This document shows, piece by piece, positions 10,850-22,714 of a DNA stretch of 64,000 bases (position 1 is the first letter of the stretch; the number at the start of each line of letters is the position of its first letter). A model generated the notes under the pieces. It made no database searches and was not told the DNA's origin. It saw nothing but the letters and a program-made list of their open reading frames with translations. Origin of the DNA: Gnetum montanum. Its lineage: Eukaryota > Streptophyta > Gnetopsida > Gnetales > Gnetaceae. Location of the stretch: positions 1 through 64,000 of the forward strand of contig MNCI01035831.1 in the NCBI GenBank assembly GCA_015680685.1, read 5' to 3'. The position numbers were made by a program, and so were the translations under genes.

Positions 10850-12837
10850 TGTTTGTTTAAATGTGGGTTAAGTGCATATACCCCAGACTCCTGCAGATGT
10901 GAGATCACAGGGAAACATCCCTTAGGATGGTCATATTAACATATCTCACATCCACTATCATTTTTTGTATCTAAGTCCACAACCTCTTCAATAATAGCAA
11001 CTTTACCCTTACCCTTGTTACATGTATTTTTTGCTTCTCTCTTTTTACTTTTGTCATGATCACTACCTCGCTCTCTAAACTCCTCTACTACTTTGAGAAC
11101 AATTTGAAACCTACTATCCAAGGAGTCCCACATTTGGTCTACCTTTACCGATACTTCTGATGCTAAATTTTGGATAGTAAAGGTTTTCCTATTCACCATC
11201 TCTTTGAGTGATGACTCTTCCTCATCCTCACAAAATCTTACTCCCTTCTTTTGGAGGGAAGGATCTCAGTTATATTCTTCCACACACACTCTCTCTTTCA
11301 TAGCTCACCTTCTTCTATGGCAACTTACTCAGTAGTCTATGAATTTGATGAGACCTAAGCTCAAATAACCTTTCTTTGGCATAAGTCCCAAGGGTTCTTC
11401 TCGTTTCATGCCTAAGCCCATATATGAGATGGCATACCTGATCCTGCTACGAATAACCATGGCCAGGAAAATGATGTAATAGTGCATAATAATAGTGCAT
11501 GGTAGCATCCAAGAGTTCATGACTTCCTTGTCTCCATGCTTGGATTTTCTTTTGCAGGTTAGACACTCGGGAGTACATTTAGTACTTATCGTTGAACAGT
11601 TCTAACATAGTACTCCACCTACGAATGAATTCCAATTCTAAGCATCGATACTAGCTTTCAGCTCCTTTTATTAGTGTCCATGGGAACAACTTAAGGTTTT
11701 GCCACTTGTTTTCTATGTTTTGCAAGGCACACGCATCGTGAAATGCTTGTAAGTCATTTTGAGGATCAGCTTTATATCCCCCTTCAAATCATGAGATGTT
11801 ATTCATGTCTAACTTCTTGATCCTACTATCTTTTTGGTGTCTTGTTGGAACTCTCACAACCTTAGTTATATCTAGCATGCTTCACGTGGCGAGTAGGGGT
11901 TCATCATGATCATTTTGTTCATAGTGTCTATGGTGCCTATGTGGTTTCCTACTCTTCCTTCTTCTATGACGTGATTCCCTAGAGTGCCCTCATCGTCTGT
12001 CTTGGTTATCTCATTTGTGAATTCCACTTTGTTTGCCCTTATCCTCATGATCTATTTCTCTATGGCTATGTTTGGACACTGAAGGAGAGGGTGAAGGAGA
12101 TGATGAAGGTGAAGGAGAAGGAAAACCACCACCATGATGGTATCTGCTACCTTCTCTTTGGTGGTCTTTGCCTTGATCGCAATTGTGATCAGAATGCCCA
12201 TCTTTGTCATGTATCCTTGTTCCTTTTTTGGACACTTTGTGTCCATTGGTATCAACACCTAGTTTGTGAATAGTAGAATGAAGGTTCTGATACACAACTC
12301 CTTGGCCAAATTCAAGGGGAGGAACATCGTTATGTGGATGACTACCTGATGTAGGTTCATCACCCTCAATTTCTCTTAAAACGTGGGGGACATCCTTAGA
12401 CCATTTTCCCTTCAAGGACTTATAGTATCTCTCCTGTTGCAAATCCCTTTGACAGTGTGCTTCTATGGAATAATAGTCTCTTGAATCATAGTCCTGCGCA
12501 ATGTACTCTATGTGTAAGTGTTGCATGCCTATTCATGTGAGAGCACGAAGAAGCATACTTGGGATTGAACGGTCGAGAGGTAATACTATGTTACCTTCCA
12601 AGTCATGCCAATGTAGTTGTTCATCTTGGTGGAGAATAAAGGTGAAGTCAAGTACATATTCATTGAGATGAATATATACCACATGAAACTATTGAGGGAT
12701 TGGTGGATCAACGTCATGTGCATCCTGCCACCAATTCCTTCTTGTGTTAGTCCTAGGTGGTGAAGTGCTTTTGTGCAAACAAGAAGACATCTTGTCTTGT
12801 TCAGTGTGCAATGTACTATTATCTTTTTCTTAACCAA
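10850..12837 (-). pseudogene. gag: gag of Athila-like element G2
   Basis: This is a degraded Gag, read downward. The N-terminal open part (12526-12011) begins MQHLHIEYIAQDYDSRDYY and is rich in His, Asp and Ser, ending in SPSPSSSPSPSPS. The capsid region (about 11900-11300) is homologous to the gag fragment at 960-315. A basic stretch (KSKKREAKNTCNKGKGK) precedes the zinc-knuckle-like SGCEIC and HPKGC (about 10975-10915). Multiple stops and frame shifts are present. The start is uncertain because the region 12526-12900 between it and the primer-binding site is also partly open. Confidence 0.6.
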
Positions 12838-12903
12838 TCCTAAAGGTTTGTTCCAATGATGTGAATGATTTCCTAATTTCTACTTAATGCACAAACAACT
12901 AAG

Positions 12904-12921
12904 TCCCTGGCAACGGAGCCA
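12904..12921 (-). other. Primer-binding site, tRNA-Asp type
   Basis: The minus strand reads TGGCTCCGTTGCCAGGGA, two mismatches from TGGCGCCGTTGCCGGGGA, the complement of the 3' end of plant tRNA-Asp and the usual primer site of Athila elements. It lies 4 nt downstream of the CA end of the LTR at 12926, exactly where a primer-binding site should be. Confidence 0.8.
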
Positions 12922-12925
12922 ATAA

Positions 12926-13766
12926 TGAGCGGTGAGGTACCCCTACGCTCAACCATACGAATACGATCATTTCACTCATGATCCAGTCAAATTCTAGGGA
13001 CTAAGTGCCTATGCACCTTCGTGGAACAATAACAGTTTGGTTAATCATTGTCCTCCCAAACTTACTTGTATGTCATAGTTGTATGGTTAAGTAAGTTTGA
13101 GGCATATGATTTTTATGGCTTTTATGTGTTTATGTATCCTACACTAGTAAGGAGGGGGAGAGATAACTAAGTAACTAGTCTAATTCAACTACTCATTAAC
13201 TAAGTTCTAATTACTTCTAACAACAGTATCCATTTCCACTTGTTGTACACATCCTGAACTAGTGCAATGCTACTAAGATTACCAAATGATAATCGTTACT
13301 AGGTTACCAAGCACTACATTCATGCTCGAAGTGGTCGTACTGAGTGTATTTAAATAAGAGAGTTGTAAGGTGAGAGAGATAATTAATTAAATAGGAAAGC
13401 ATTAAATAATAACTAACACTAATAAATCTATTCTATATGCTGCAAGGTTTATCATAAAGTTTTTCTTTATTGCTATACACAAACTATGCTCAGGTACACA
13501 ATGCTCGAATGAAGATCTGTTCACTCTATGACTCCTACTACAGACACGTAGAAATAATTCTAACTCTGGAGGCAAAATTTGGCAAGATTTTGGCTATAGG
13601 ACTAACTTATAATGTGGAAACTAAGGGAAATACCTCTTATTTATAGGCAAGGAGATGGGCCACGATATTAGGTATCTGACATCGCATGGTTGATCTGATA
13701 TCGTAGATGCGATACCATGGACATGATATCACAGACGTAATATCGTGGACATGATATTGCGGTTCA
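12926..13766 (-). repeat. 5' LTR of Athila-like element G2 (LTR2)
   Basis: This LTR of about 841 bp on the minus strand starts TGAACCGC at 13766 and ends GCTCA at 12926, followed by a 4-nt spacer and the primer-binding site. It has a TATA box (13633-13646) and decayed GATATCG-type repeats upstream of it (13660-13760). The matching 3' LTR was not found downstream, where G3 sequence lies instead. Confidence 0.75.
13633..13646 (-). promoter_or_regulatory. LTR TATA box
   Basis: The minus strand reads CTATAAATAAGAGG, identical in core to 21-34 and 1700-1713, inside the G2 5' LTR. Confidence 0.65.
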
Positions 13767-13768
13767 TT

Positions 13769-14165
13769 AGGAGGTCACCCACATGATCTTCAAATGAATA
13801 TTTAAAGAACATGGATAAGGACTAGATGTTATAGAATAAAAGATATCATCATCAAAGCATATGAAAGATCAATACTATGGATAAGAAACAATGCATTCAA
13901 AAGACAAAGCAAGATGAAGAAAGAAGTCTTTAGAAAGCAGTAGACATCTTGGTAGAATTGGAGTGAACTTAGACAAAGACATCTCTAGAAATAGTAAGAC
14001 GTCTTTATTAGACAAAGATGTCTTTCATGAGGTAATGATGTCTTTATATAATGCAAACCAAGTTTAGAAAGACATCTTCCAAAAGAAAAAGATGTCTTCT
14101 AGGATTGAGACTTCAGAAAGAAATCTTTTAGGAAACAAAGCCTAGTGCTCTTCTTTGTCATCATT
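13769..14165 (+). repeat. Truncated 5' LTR copy of a copia element
   Basis: This stretch is collinear with 17935-18365 of the 3' LTR (both begin with a GAGGnCACCCACATGATCTTC-like run). It lacks the first roughly 150 bp and the last roughly 625 bp of the LTR. It carries an array of AAAGACATCTTT/AAAGATGTCTTT palindromes. It abuts the gypsy LTR2 on its left and the copia gag on its right, so the primer-binding site has been lost. Confidence 0.7.
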
Positions 14166-14182
14166 AATTTCAAGAGTGAACA

Positions 14183-15500
14183 ATGAAGGGGACATCTTAC
14201 ACATAGCCACCCATGTTTGATGGATTTGACTTCACCTATTGGAAAGCTAGAATGCAAGGGTTCTTTGAATCCATGGATTTTGAAGTATGGGTGTCAATTT
14301 TGAAAGGTTACACTCCACCTGTCAATGGCACCACTAGCATCATTAAGCCTCACAATAAATGTTCTTAAGAGGAAAAGGAAAACTTTATGTTTGATTCAAA
14401 AGAAAAAAATTGTTCATACTGTGCATTGATAAATCTAAATTTAATAGGATAGTAGGATGTAAAATAGCCAAATAAATTTGGAAAAATTTAGAAGCTACTT
14501 ATGAAGGAAGCTCTAGTGTTAAGCAATCAAAATTATTAGTTTTACAAAGTGAATACGATAAACTCAAGATGAGAGAAGGTGAAAAAATTAAGGATTATTT
14601 TTCTAGAGCTAACAATCTTGTTGTAGCAATTAGAGGAACAAGAAAGGATATGCCTGAAAGTGATGTAATTCTTAAAATTATCAAAACATTCCTACTAGTG
14701 TTCAAACCTAAGGTAACAACCATGGAGGAAATCATAGATTTCTCAACTATGAAATTTAAGGAACTTCAAAGTGCTCTTATCACATATGAAATGAATCTCA
14801 TAAGCAAAGGAGTGATTCAAGAAAGACCTATTATTCTAAAGATTTCCTCCAAGGAAAAGGCGGTCAATGAACATTATGAGAGAAATGAATATGAGATTGC
14901 TCTTTTCTCAAGGAGACTACAATGGTTTCTTACAGGAAGAAACAAAAGGGCATCTTAGCAATAGCAAAAACCTAATTTATTCAAAGGTAGAGAAATAAGT
15001 AGAAATTTTTTAAATTCTTCTAATCTAGATTTTTCTTCTATAGAATGTTGGATTTATGGAGGAAGAGACCATATGACCTTTGAATATCCTAGTGATTCAA
15101 GTGATAGTAAGGTACAACCAAGGAATAGATCCAATGATGAGGAACCAGAAAAGACCAAGTTTTATATAAGATGTGATGATGGTGAGCAATGTGAAGAAGA
15201 AACATGAAATTTTTCCAAAGATTTACATCTCATATGCATGGCACTTATCGATGAAGATTCCTCACATGTGATTGAACAAGATGGTAAGTGTGATAAAAGG
15301 TATAGTGAATTTAAAGAGGAAATTTTTCTTTTACATCATTTGATTAGGAAGGCAAAGAAACTAATACTTTCTAAGTTAGATGCTATTCATGCTAAAATAA
15401 AAGAAGAGATCTCAAACATGGAAGCTAAGATTCAAAAACTATCCTCTTGTAATAAGGATTGCAGAAAAATTCAAGATGAGGAAATTCCTAAAAATTAGCA
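14183..15500 (+). pseudogene. gag: Ty1/copia gag (UBN2-type)
   Basis: The start at 14183 is followed by MFDGFDFTYWKARMQGFFES, the N-terminal signature of plant copia Gag. Then come WKNLEATYEGSSSVKQSKL and an open run (14569-14958) with REGEKIKDYFSRANNLV and MEEIIDFSTMKFKELQSAL, the UBN2/gag-polypeptide domain. A degenerate zinc knuckle, ECWIYGGRDHMTFEY, lies at about 15046-15090. An open coiled-coil-like stretch (15238-15498) contains repeated Glu/Lys heptads. Stops at about 14204, 14367 and 14450 break the N-terminal part. No protease, integrase or RT follows, which is unusual for copia and points to a large internal deletion or a gag-only non-autonomous element. Confidence 0.75.
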
Positions 15501-17768
15501 AAAAATTTAAGAGGAAGCAACACTTGAAGTTTTAAGCTTGAAGTCAAGCATAGTAAGGTTTGATAATTTTGATCATGAGAATGATATTATGTTTTTATGT
15601 AAAGATTGGGGTGTTATGAGAACTCTTAAGTATGATAATCAAAGTAAGATTAATGCTTGGTCTTGTCAAAAGTGCTTTGGTAAGGAATTTGTGTAAGTAC
15701 CAATGAGTGAAAATGAAGGGAAGTGGAGTCTTGAAAATAACGCAAAAGGTGATCCAAAGCTCTATCGTAAGGAATGTGGACAAATAGATACATCACATAC
15801 ATGATCTAATGAAAGAGAACCTAAGGATGAAAAGGTACTTCATGATAGAAAACCTCATCTCAAATTCCACTAATTTTCTCAATTTATCAGCAAGCAAGGT
15901 AAGTCTTTATTTCTTTACTTGCTAGTTAATAAGAATAGTGTATGAGAAGTCCAAAATTATCTACATATTATCTAGATCAAAAATGGTGGAATAAGTTTCT
16001 AGAACATTTCTTATATTCATCCATGATATTGATATGGTTTTATGAAGATTTGTAATAGCATTTGTAATAAATTCTCTTGGATCTTCATAGCAATTCTAGT
16101 TTGATTTCTTGTCTTGCATTTAGTCTTACTTGTTCTGAAATTATTTTGATGATATGCTCAAAGTCCTTGGGATGTTTTTGCCATTTCTAAGATATGATAA
16201 ACCTTTAAAAATTCTATCTATACTACTGGTTAAAAACCTAGTATCTCCACAAACAATCTTAACATTAACCTACAATTATAGTATTTTTGTGACATTTTCA
16301 TAAAGGCCCAAGATAAGAAACACATGTGTAGGGGGAGCCTACTCCTCAATCATCTTAGAGGCCACCAATGCAGGGGTAGTCCTTGGAGACTATGGCCAAG
16401 AACCAAAATGAGCAAGAAAAGGACTTCAAGAGGTATTTCATGCTAAATTTGATGGGAAAATCTTAAATGGTTGTATTTGTTGCATATAAGGACTTTAAAG
16501 TGTATTTAACGATATATGAATACTTAGTACTTTTTAAATGATTATGTTTTTTATCTTGTACAAAAAGAAAACTATGCATATTTTTCTCATAGCTTAAATA
16601 TTCTATTGATGATCTTTTTTTTTGTTGAATCTAGAAATACAAGCTACCATCAAACAATTATTTCTATTAGATAAGTTCTTTTTTATCTTTGATCTTTAGC
16701 ATCAATTTGTGTGTTGGTCCTCTTTGTTTTGAAATGACAACCCCTTATTTGATATTCAATCATAAGCTAAAACAATAAGTGCTTATTTTTGGAAATAGTT
16801 GATGTTTTGAATATGAATATGATCATTCCTTCTTTGGAAAAGTATCTACATGCCCTATCTTTGGTATTTTGTGCTAAATTTTATTTTTACTTGATTGTAT
16901 TTACATTAGTAGGGAAATTCAAGAAGTATATGAATGTATATTAATCAGCATGTTTTATTTTTTATCAATGTTTGTGGATGTTTTATTGCCTTAAACAAAC
17001 AATAGAATATGCATGTCTCACTCATAGCTTCCTTCTTCTCATGGAAATTTCCAAATTTTCAGTTAAGTATAGCTATGCAAGTTTTAAAAGAGACAACTAG
17101 ATAAGATGCTTGTTCCTACTTGTTCTATCTTTGGCCCTTCAAATTGAATGTTGATGGTCCTTATTGAATTATTTGTAGCTCCTTGTTTTGACCTCAAAAA
17201 ATCAATTCTCAATTTCCACAATCATGCCTTAAGTGAAAGATGCAGTACATTCCTTACTACATTTTGAGCAACAACCTGATGGGAAAGTATCCATGTCTAT
17301 TCTTCCTAACTATTGAATCTAACATCAATGGTTTTCCATTATGACATTGTATTACTACATTTACCTCAACATAAAGATATGCCCATTTGTTAATGTTTTA
17401 CAAAGACAGAAAATATCTGAACACTTCAACCATCATCCACTACTAATATCTTATTATTTTAGAGATAGGTTACTTAATTTTCATAGCCTTTACTTCATTT
17501 CAAGGTTGAATTTCACTTGGAAGATTTAGATTTGATCTTTCCAAATTTGGGGCACCTCTTCATGGACCTGATAAATATATACTATATCTTTTTAGGATTA
17601 TGAGTGCTACTTGGCTCTACATATTATCAAGATATTATTTTTCTTTTATATCATTTCTGACCAAGTTTGAGCACTTTATCCCTTTTGTTGCTATTTCAAA
17701 AAGGGGGAGAGTAGTATCATTATAATTTTTTGATGACTAAGCCATCTTCTTAAGTTTTGAACATCACC
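15501..17768 (+). other. Non-coding remainder of the copia element
   Basis: No protease, integrase, RT or RNase H motif is recognisable in any frame. A short piece near 15590-15695 (CKDWGVMRTLKYDNQSK, CQKC) still looks like Gag-related coding sequence. The rest is AT-rich, and GTGTAGGGGGAGCC at 16325 resembles a polypurine tract. Confidence 0.5.
17698..17710 (+). other. Upstream copy of polypurine tract
   Basis: AAAAAGGGGGAGA is identical to the tract at 17769-17781, 71 bp downstream. A duplicated tract of this type is known in some plant copia families. Confidence 0.5.
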
Positions 17769-17781
17769 AAAAAGGGGGAGA
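17769..17781 (+). other. Polypurine tract of copia element
   Basis: AAAAAGGGGGAGA ends one base before the TG that opens the 3' LTR, the expected position of the plus-strand primer. Confidence 0.8.
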
Positions 17782-17782
17782 T

Positions 17783-18991
17783 TGTAGGCCTTTTGGTGTG
17801 TCCAAAATATTAAGTAAAATGGAAAAGGTTTTTTTCATGGTTGGGTGGTTATTGTATTTGTAGGACTACATACACATGAAATTAAGATGAGCTAAAGAGA
17901 ACAAGAAATGAACTATCTTAGAGTTCAAAGGAGGAGGCCACCCACATGATCTTCAAATGAATATTCAAAGAACGTGGACAAGGACCAAATGATGTACAAG
18001 AAAATTTATCATCATCAAAGCATACGAAATATCAAAAGTATGGACAAGGGAAAATGCATTCAAAAGTCAAAGAAAGATGAAGAAAGGCATCTTTGGGAAG
18101 CCGTAGATGTCATGGAAGAATTGGAGTGAACTCAGAAAAAGATGTCTTAAAAAATAACAAGACATCTTTCACGAGGTAAAGACATCTTTATAGAATGTAG
18201 ATCAAGTTCAAAAAGATGCCTTTCAAAAGACACAAATGTCTTCCAAGATGGAGACTTTAGAAAGATCTCTTTTAGGAGATAAAGACATCTTCCTAGTATT
18301 GTAGGCAAATTCAAAGTGATGTCTTAAGCATGAGAAATATGTCTCCCATGACTATTATTGATCATTAGCTAGCTATTTTATGAGTTTTAATATGGATTTA
18401 GAAACATGAAAACTATAAGAAGACTTGATGTGCATTGGGAAATGTGCAAGCCTTGTTGTATTCATTGTACAATCATTTGTAATCATAGAATTCTCTATTG
18501 GTTACCATTGTTTTATCATTTTGGCATTGTAAAGTGTGTTGTAACTAGCTATACAATGATCAGCAAACTAAGTTGCAATTCTCCCTTGCAATTCTTGTTC
18601 TTATTACCCTACATGGTTGGTGTGCTTGAGCTTGTTGGGATCTTGTAGGATTGAGATGTTGGTGCTATAGTATAACACTCTGATGTAGAGGTCAAGATTG
18701 TAAAGATTGTGGAATCCTTGAAATCACATTTCTAAGCCTAACAAAACCTTGTGACGTTGAGTGATTGGTGCTTCAATACAACACTTTGGAGTGAGGCTTG
18801 AAGAGTGTACAAGGTGTAGATCCTTCAATAACATTTTCAGAGAAACAAAGTTTAGAGGTGTGCTTGCAATCCATCCTTTGAGTGTGTAGTACCCAAGATT
18901 GGGAAGTATGTAAATTTGTGTGTATGCTTTGTTTCATAAAGTTTTAATTTAGAAAAATTATTTATTGTCCCTCCCCCTTCTAAGTTCAACA
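17783..18991 (+). repeat. 3' LTR of the copia element
   Basis: The LTR starts TGTAGGCCTTTTGG directly after the polypurine tract and ends near TTCAACA at 18991 (right end inferred from the usual CA terminus). 17935-18365 aligns with the truncated 5' copy at 13769-14165. It contains the same AAAGACATCTTT-type palindrome array (18065-18310). Confidence 0.65.
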
Positions 18992-19989
18992 ATCCACACC
19001 AATGTTGCTACCCATCTCCCTATCACCAAAACCTAGAGTGGTGACTATAGGTGATTTGGGTTTTGAGAAAATTTTCACAGTAGTTGTTGGACATTTCAAG
19101 GCCAATTTTTCTGTTCTACATAATTCTTATACCCCTTAGCTATGAAAATTTCATAGCAAGGCTAGTGTTGGAATTTTACAACCCAAAACCTTATCCCCCT
19201 TTGCTGTAAAAATTTCATATCAAGGCCAATGTTGGCATTCTGCCAAAACCAGCAAAACATTTATAAGAATAAATTTTTCCCACATTAATCTTTGTATATC
19301 AATTACCAATCTTGCTAAGGGGATACACCCCCAATGCTATGAAAAAATATGTGAGATTATTTATCTTACCCTACTTCTTCCTCCACTTTTCACCTCCAGT
19401 GTGGATACTATTGGCAAGCCTAGTGTTGTGGAGGTTTGACATAAAATTATTGTGTTTTCTAAGCAAATGGTAAACCCTCTTTTTCATTATATCCTACAAT
19501 ATATTTTATAGTTACAGTGTATAATAGTTTGACAACCATACTCTCTTTTACATTTTAGAAATTCCATTTGCTAGGATTTTTATTTTAATAGTTAATTAAG
19601 CAATTTGCCATGTGATACCATGTTTGGACCAACACTAGTTATAGGGATGCACCAAACACAATCAATGTTCCATGTGATACCATTCCCCTTCTCCATGCCT
19701 TTTTCCATGCAAACATGATCAACATAGCCATCACTAGTGCTTATGACCACCACTTCCCCCTTTTCCACATAGATGGGACCCACAGTGGAATGTCAAGTGA
19801 CCCAAGGGTCACTTGCTCCTTTTGTACCCTTTGTGCCCCATATACTAGCATAAAGTTCTTTTTCGTTGTTTAGCCCACCTGCAACAATGGTGGGCCAACC
19901 TCTTCCTTTAGTTTCACAACACATCGTGAGGCCATAGGCCTCCCAGCTCATACCCTAGACTTTTGTACAAATACCTCAACCCACAAGAG
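18992..19989. other. Unassigned stretch between copia and Tat element D
   Basis: No gene is recognisable. It contains two or three decayed copies of a roughly 60-bp unit with the core AAAATTTCATAnCAAGGC (about 19090, 19145 and 19208), and an AT-rich segment at 19440-19600. It may hold the missing 5' end (LTR and leader) of element D, but no LTR end or primer-binding site could be identified. Confidence 0.4.
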
Positions 19990-21720
19990 CAGCTTAAGGA
20001 CTAGATTAAGCCTTTTAAATGATCCAGGACTTGACAAAATAATTACAGAGACTCAAGGCTTTCATGTCCCATACCGTCAAAATAATGGATTTCTACCAAG
20101 ATGATCCTATCAATCCTACGATCCCATAACTAACTCTTCTTCTAGGTATCCTCATATCTCAATTTACCAAATACAATGTTGAGGGTGCTCCTAACATGCA
20201 TCTTATAACCTTACACTCTAAGTGCTTGTTACTACAAGCCTAGCCATACATGATAATGTGACCTTTTCCTATGTCTCTTATGGGAAACACTTAAGACTGA
20301 TACCATGTCTTACCAAGAGGATCCATTAGAAGATCTAATTTCACAGTTCACTAATTGTTTCAAGTACAACTTAAAACCTTAAAAAACCCTTAATCAATTA
20401 ATGATGGTCAAGTAAGGATCCCTTGAGCCTATGAAAAAGTTCATACAATAATGAAACACTTTGCTTAACAAGATTCTGGAACGAATAGTTGAGACTCACC
20501 TTCTAGCTATATTTAATGGGATAATTAATGACTTTATCAAGTTGAAATTGTACTACTTAGATTCATGATCACTTAGTTAGGTTTTTTTCCAAATCAAGAA
20601 CATAGAGGATGTCATAGAAGCTAGCCATGACCAACCCCCCCCCCCCCCCCCCCCCCCCACATGGTGGGGNGGCATGAAAGGATAAGGAGAAGGGATGACA
20701 AAATAATGTAGTGTTGGCCATTGTGACAAAGGAGAGCAAGATGACCACCCAAGGGTCAAGAAAAAATCAACATAAAATTCCTACTAATAATTACCAACCT
20801 TTAACATTTGGGGCCTCTACATCGACTACCGTGAGGCCTAACTTTGATTGAAATGATTGATCAAAGTATACTAGGTTACCATTAAAAGCATCGAAAGTTC
20901 TCAATTAACTATTGAAGAGTGGAAGAATATAATATAAGTAAAGGATAGAAAATGCCCATAAGAAGCATGAGAGACTATGTGAGATAGCCAAATACCCTAC
21001 TCATGCAACCAAGGATGACCCTCTAGTGCCTAGATACTTCAAACTTAATTGCCTCTATTACTATCATTAGCTACCAACTCATGATACCAACTTTTGCCTT
21101 GTGCTAAAAGATGACTTGCAGCAGATGATAGATAAGGGTGAACTAGTGCTTAATGTCTCTAACCTAGTTAGACCAAAATATTAGTTGATGCATGTCTATA
21201 AGGACCCATTGAATGCCAAAAATAGCCCATATACCATAGCAGCATTCAATGTCAACAATGATCTAAGGCTTGCAAGGGAACTTTTTGTGAGTCAGGTACC
21301 TCCTCGTAATGAAAGGGGTCCTTCAACATCCACTAGTTCCCTTTGTTGTAAGGATACCATCACCTATGTCTCCTAAAGAGCCTTTTGTAATTAGAGTGCC
21401 CCCTTCCATTTCAACCAAATCCACCCTTACAACTGAAAAATGACTCCTTGTGGTAGCTAATGCAACAACTTCTTCTTCTCAACCAAGGAAGTATAATAAG
21501 AGGTTCCTAAGTAAACAATGTAAGAAGCCCATGCAAAAGCCTAAACATAAGAAAATAAGTAGGCCAAGGAATAGAAGGAAGTGGACCCACCAAAGCCCAC
21601 TTCCATCTCATGCATTCCCATGACCTCTACTATCCAAGCTGCTTCAACTAGTAAACCAAGGGAGGACCCCAAGCCCCAAGGGAAGGGAAAAGAGGCTAAG
21701 CCACAACAACTGAAACATGA
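19990..21720 (+). pseudogene. gag: gag of Tat-lineage element D
   Basis: This is a heavily decayed Gag whose order matches elements A-C. The lead-in VMDFYQDDPINP (about 20078) corresponds to MDFYHDNPINS in A. It is followed by a decayed capsid domain to about 20560 and a linker that contains a run of 24 C (20635-20658) and an N (20670). The zinc knuckle survives as HDTNFCLVLKDDLQQMIDKG (about 21085-21140). MHVYKDPLNAKNSPYTI (21188-21240) matches the conserved post-knuckle block of A, B and C. Many stops; no intact start. D is the oldest of the four Tat copies. Confidence 0.65.
20635..20658 (+). repeat. Poly-C run, 24 bases
   Basis: A homopolymer of C followed shortly by an N at 20670. It may be real or an assembly/sequencing artefact; exact length is unreliable. 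Confidence 0.6.
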
Positions 21721-22714
21721 AGTTTAAATTTTAGGACACATGAAGGAAGTTGAGAATATTAGGAATGAAAAGTCCACAACCAATAGCAAAGACTTCTTTA
21801 ATGCGATGGAATAGGTCAAATAGTTACCAAAGCAAAAGAATACAACCCTAAGCTTGTACGACTTTGTAATAACTTCCACGGCACATTGTAAGACCCTAGT
21901 TAAGATGTTGACCTCCATTCCTATCACTGACAACATCCCCGTTAGTGAAGAATCCATCCATACTATGATGATACTATCTTCACCCAAGGAAGAAATAAAG
22001 TTAAGATCATTAGTGTTTTGTGATAGCAAAATCAAGATCAATACCCAAAATAGCAAGGTGACCAAGGCTTTCCTCTTTATAATAATAAGGGTAGGAAAAT
22101 ATAAAGTGCATAGAGTACATGTAGATGATGGAGCAGCAACAAACATAATACTCTATACCATCATTAAGCATTTAGGTCTAACAGAACACATGCAACAAAC
22201 TTTGAGTTTAGCTCTTAAATCCTTTAATGGATCATAGGTAACTGTCAAAGGTTCTATGTCTTTATAATTTGTGGTAGGGAAGTAATTCCCCACGATAGCT
22301 AACTTCTTGGTGGTGGAGGAAACACTAGGATTTAACCTCATCTTGGGGAGGTCTTGGCTATCTCAACTACAAGCTATGTCCTTACCCATCCACCAAGAAA
22401 TTCACCTACCTAATGAGGAAGGTGAAATAATGATTCATGGCAACAAAGTGGTATCCCTAGTAGTCAACAACGCTGACATAGAATAGGGATCCATAGTGGA
22501 GTTTCAAGAAGAAACTCCTACATTTAGCCACAAAGTTAAGAAACCTGATGGAGCGAAAGAGGCCAAAACTAATGATGATGAATCTAGGGATACACTATTG
22601 GGAGAGCTTTTCTTTAACATCGTTAGTGAAGGGGATGGGGAATATAAGCTTGTGCAAAATAAACCATATACATTTCCTAAACTCTCAAAGACTAGAAAAA
22701 ATTTGCACAAATGA
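21721..22714 (+). pseudogene. pro: Protease module of Tat element D
   Basis: The conserved upstream block SLYDFVITSTAHCKTLVKML (about 21852-21910) is followed by the retropepsin core HRVHVDDGAATNIILY (about 22109-22155), where DDG occupies the active-site position. FNLILGRSWLSQLQA (about 22330-22375) and HQEIHLPNEEGEIMIHG follow. The C-terminal end GELFFNIVSEGDGEYKL to SKTRKNLHK stops at 22714. Element C ends the same way, which indicates a natural end of the gag-protease frame rather than a mutation. A few stops are present. Confidence 0.7.

Noticed and set aside
13769-18991. Host gene candidate with gag-like N-terminus
   Set aside because: Flanking LTR copies and a polypurine tract show it is a copia element, not a domesticated host gene; stops also break the frame.
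20635-20670. 24-base poly-C run followed by N as a biological feature
   Set aside because: Likely decayed low-complexity sequence or a sequencing artefact; similar C runs (53831) encode Pro in gag, but here the frame is broken.
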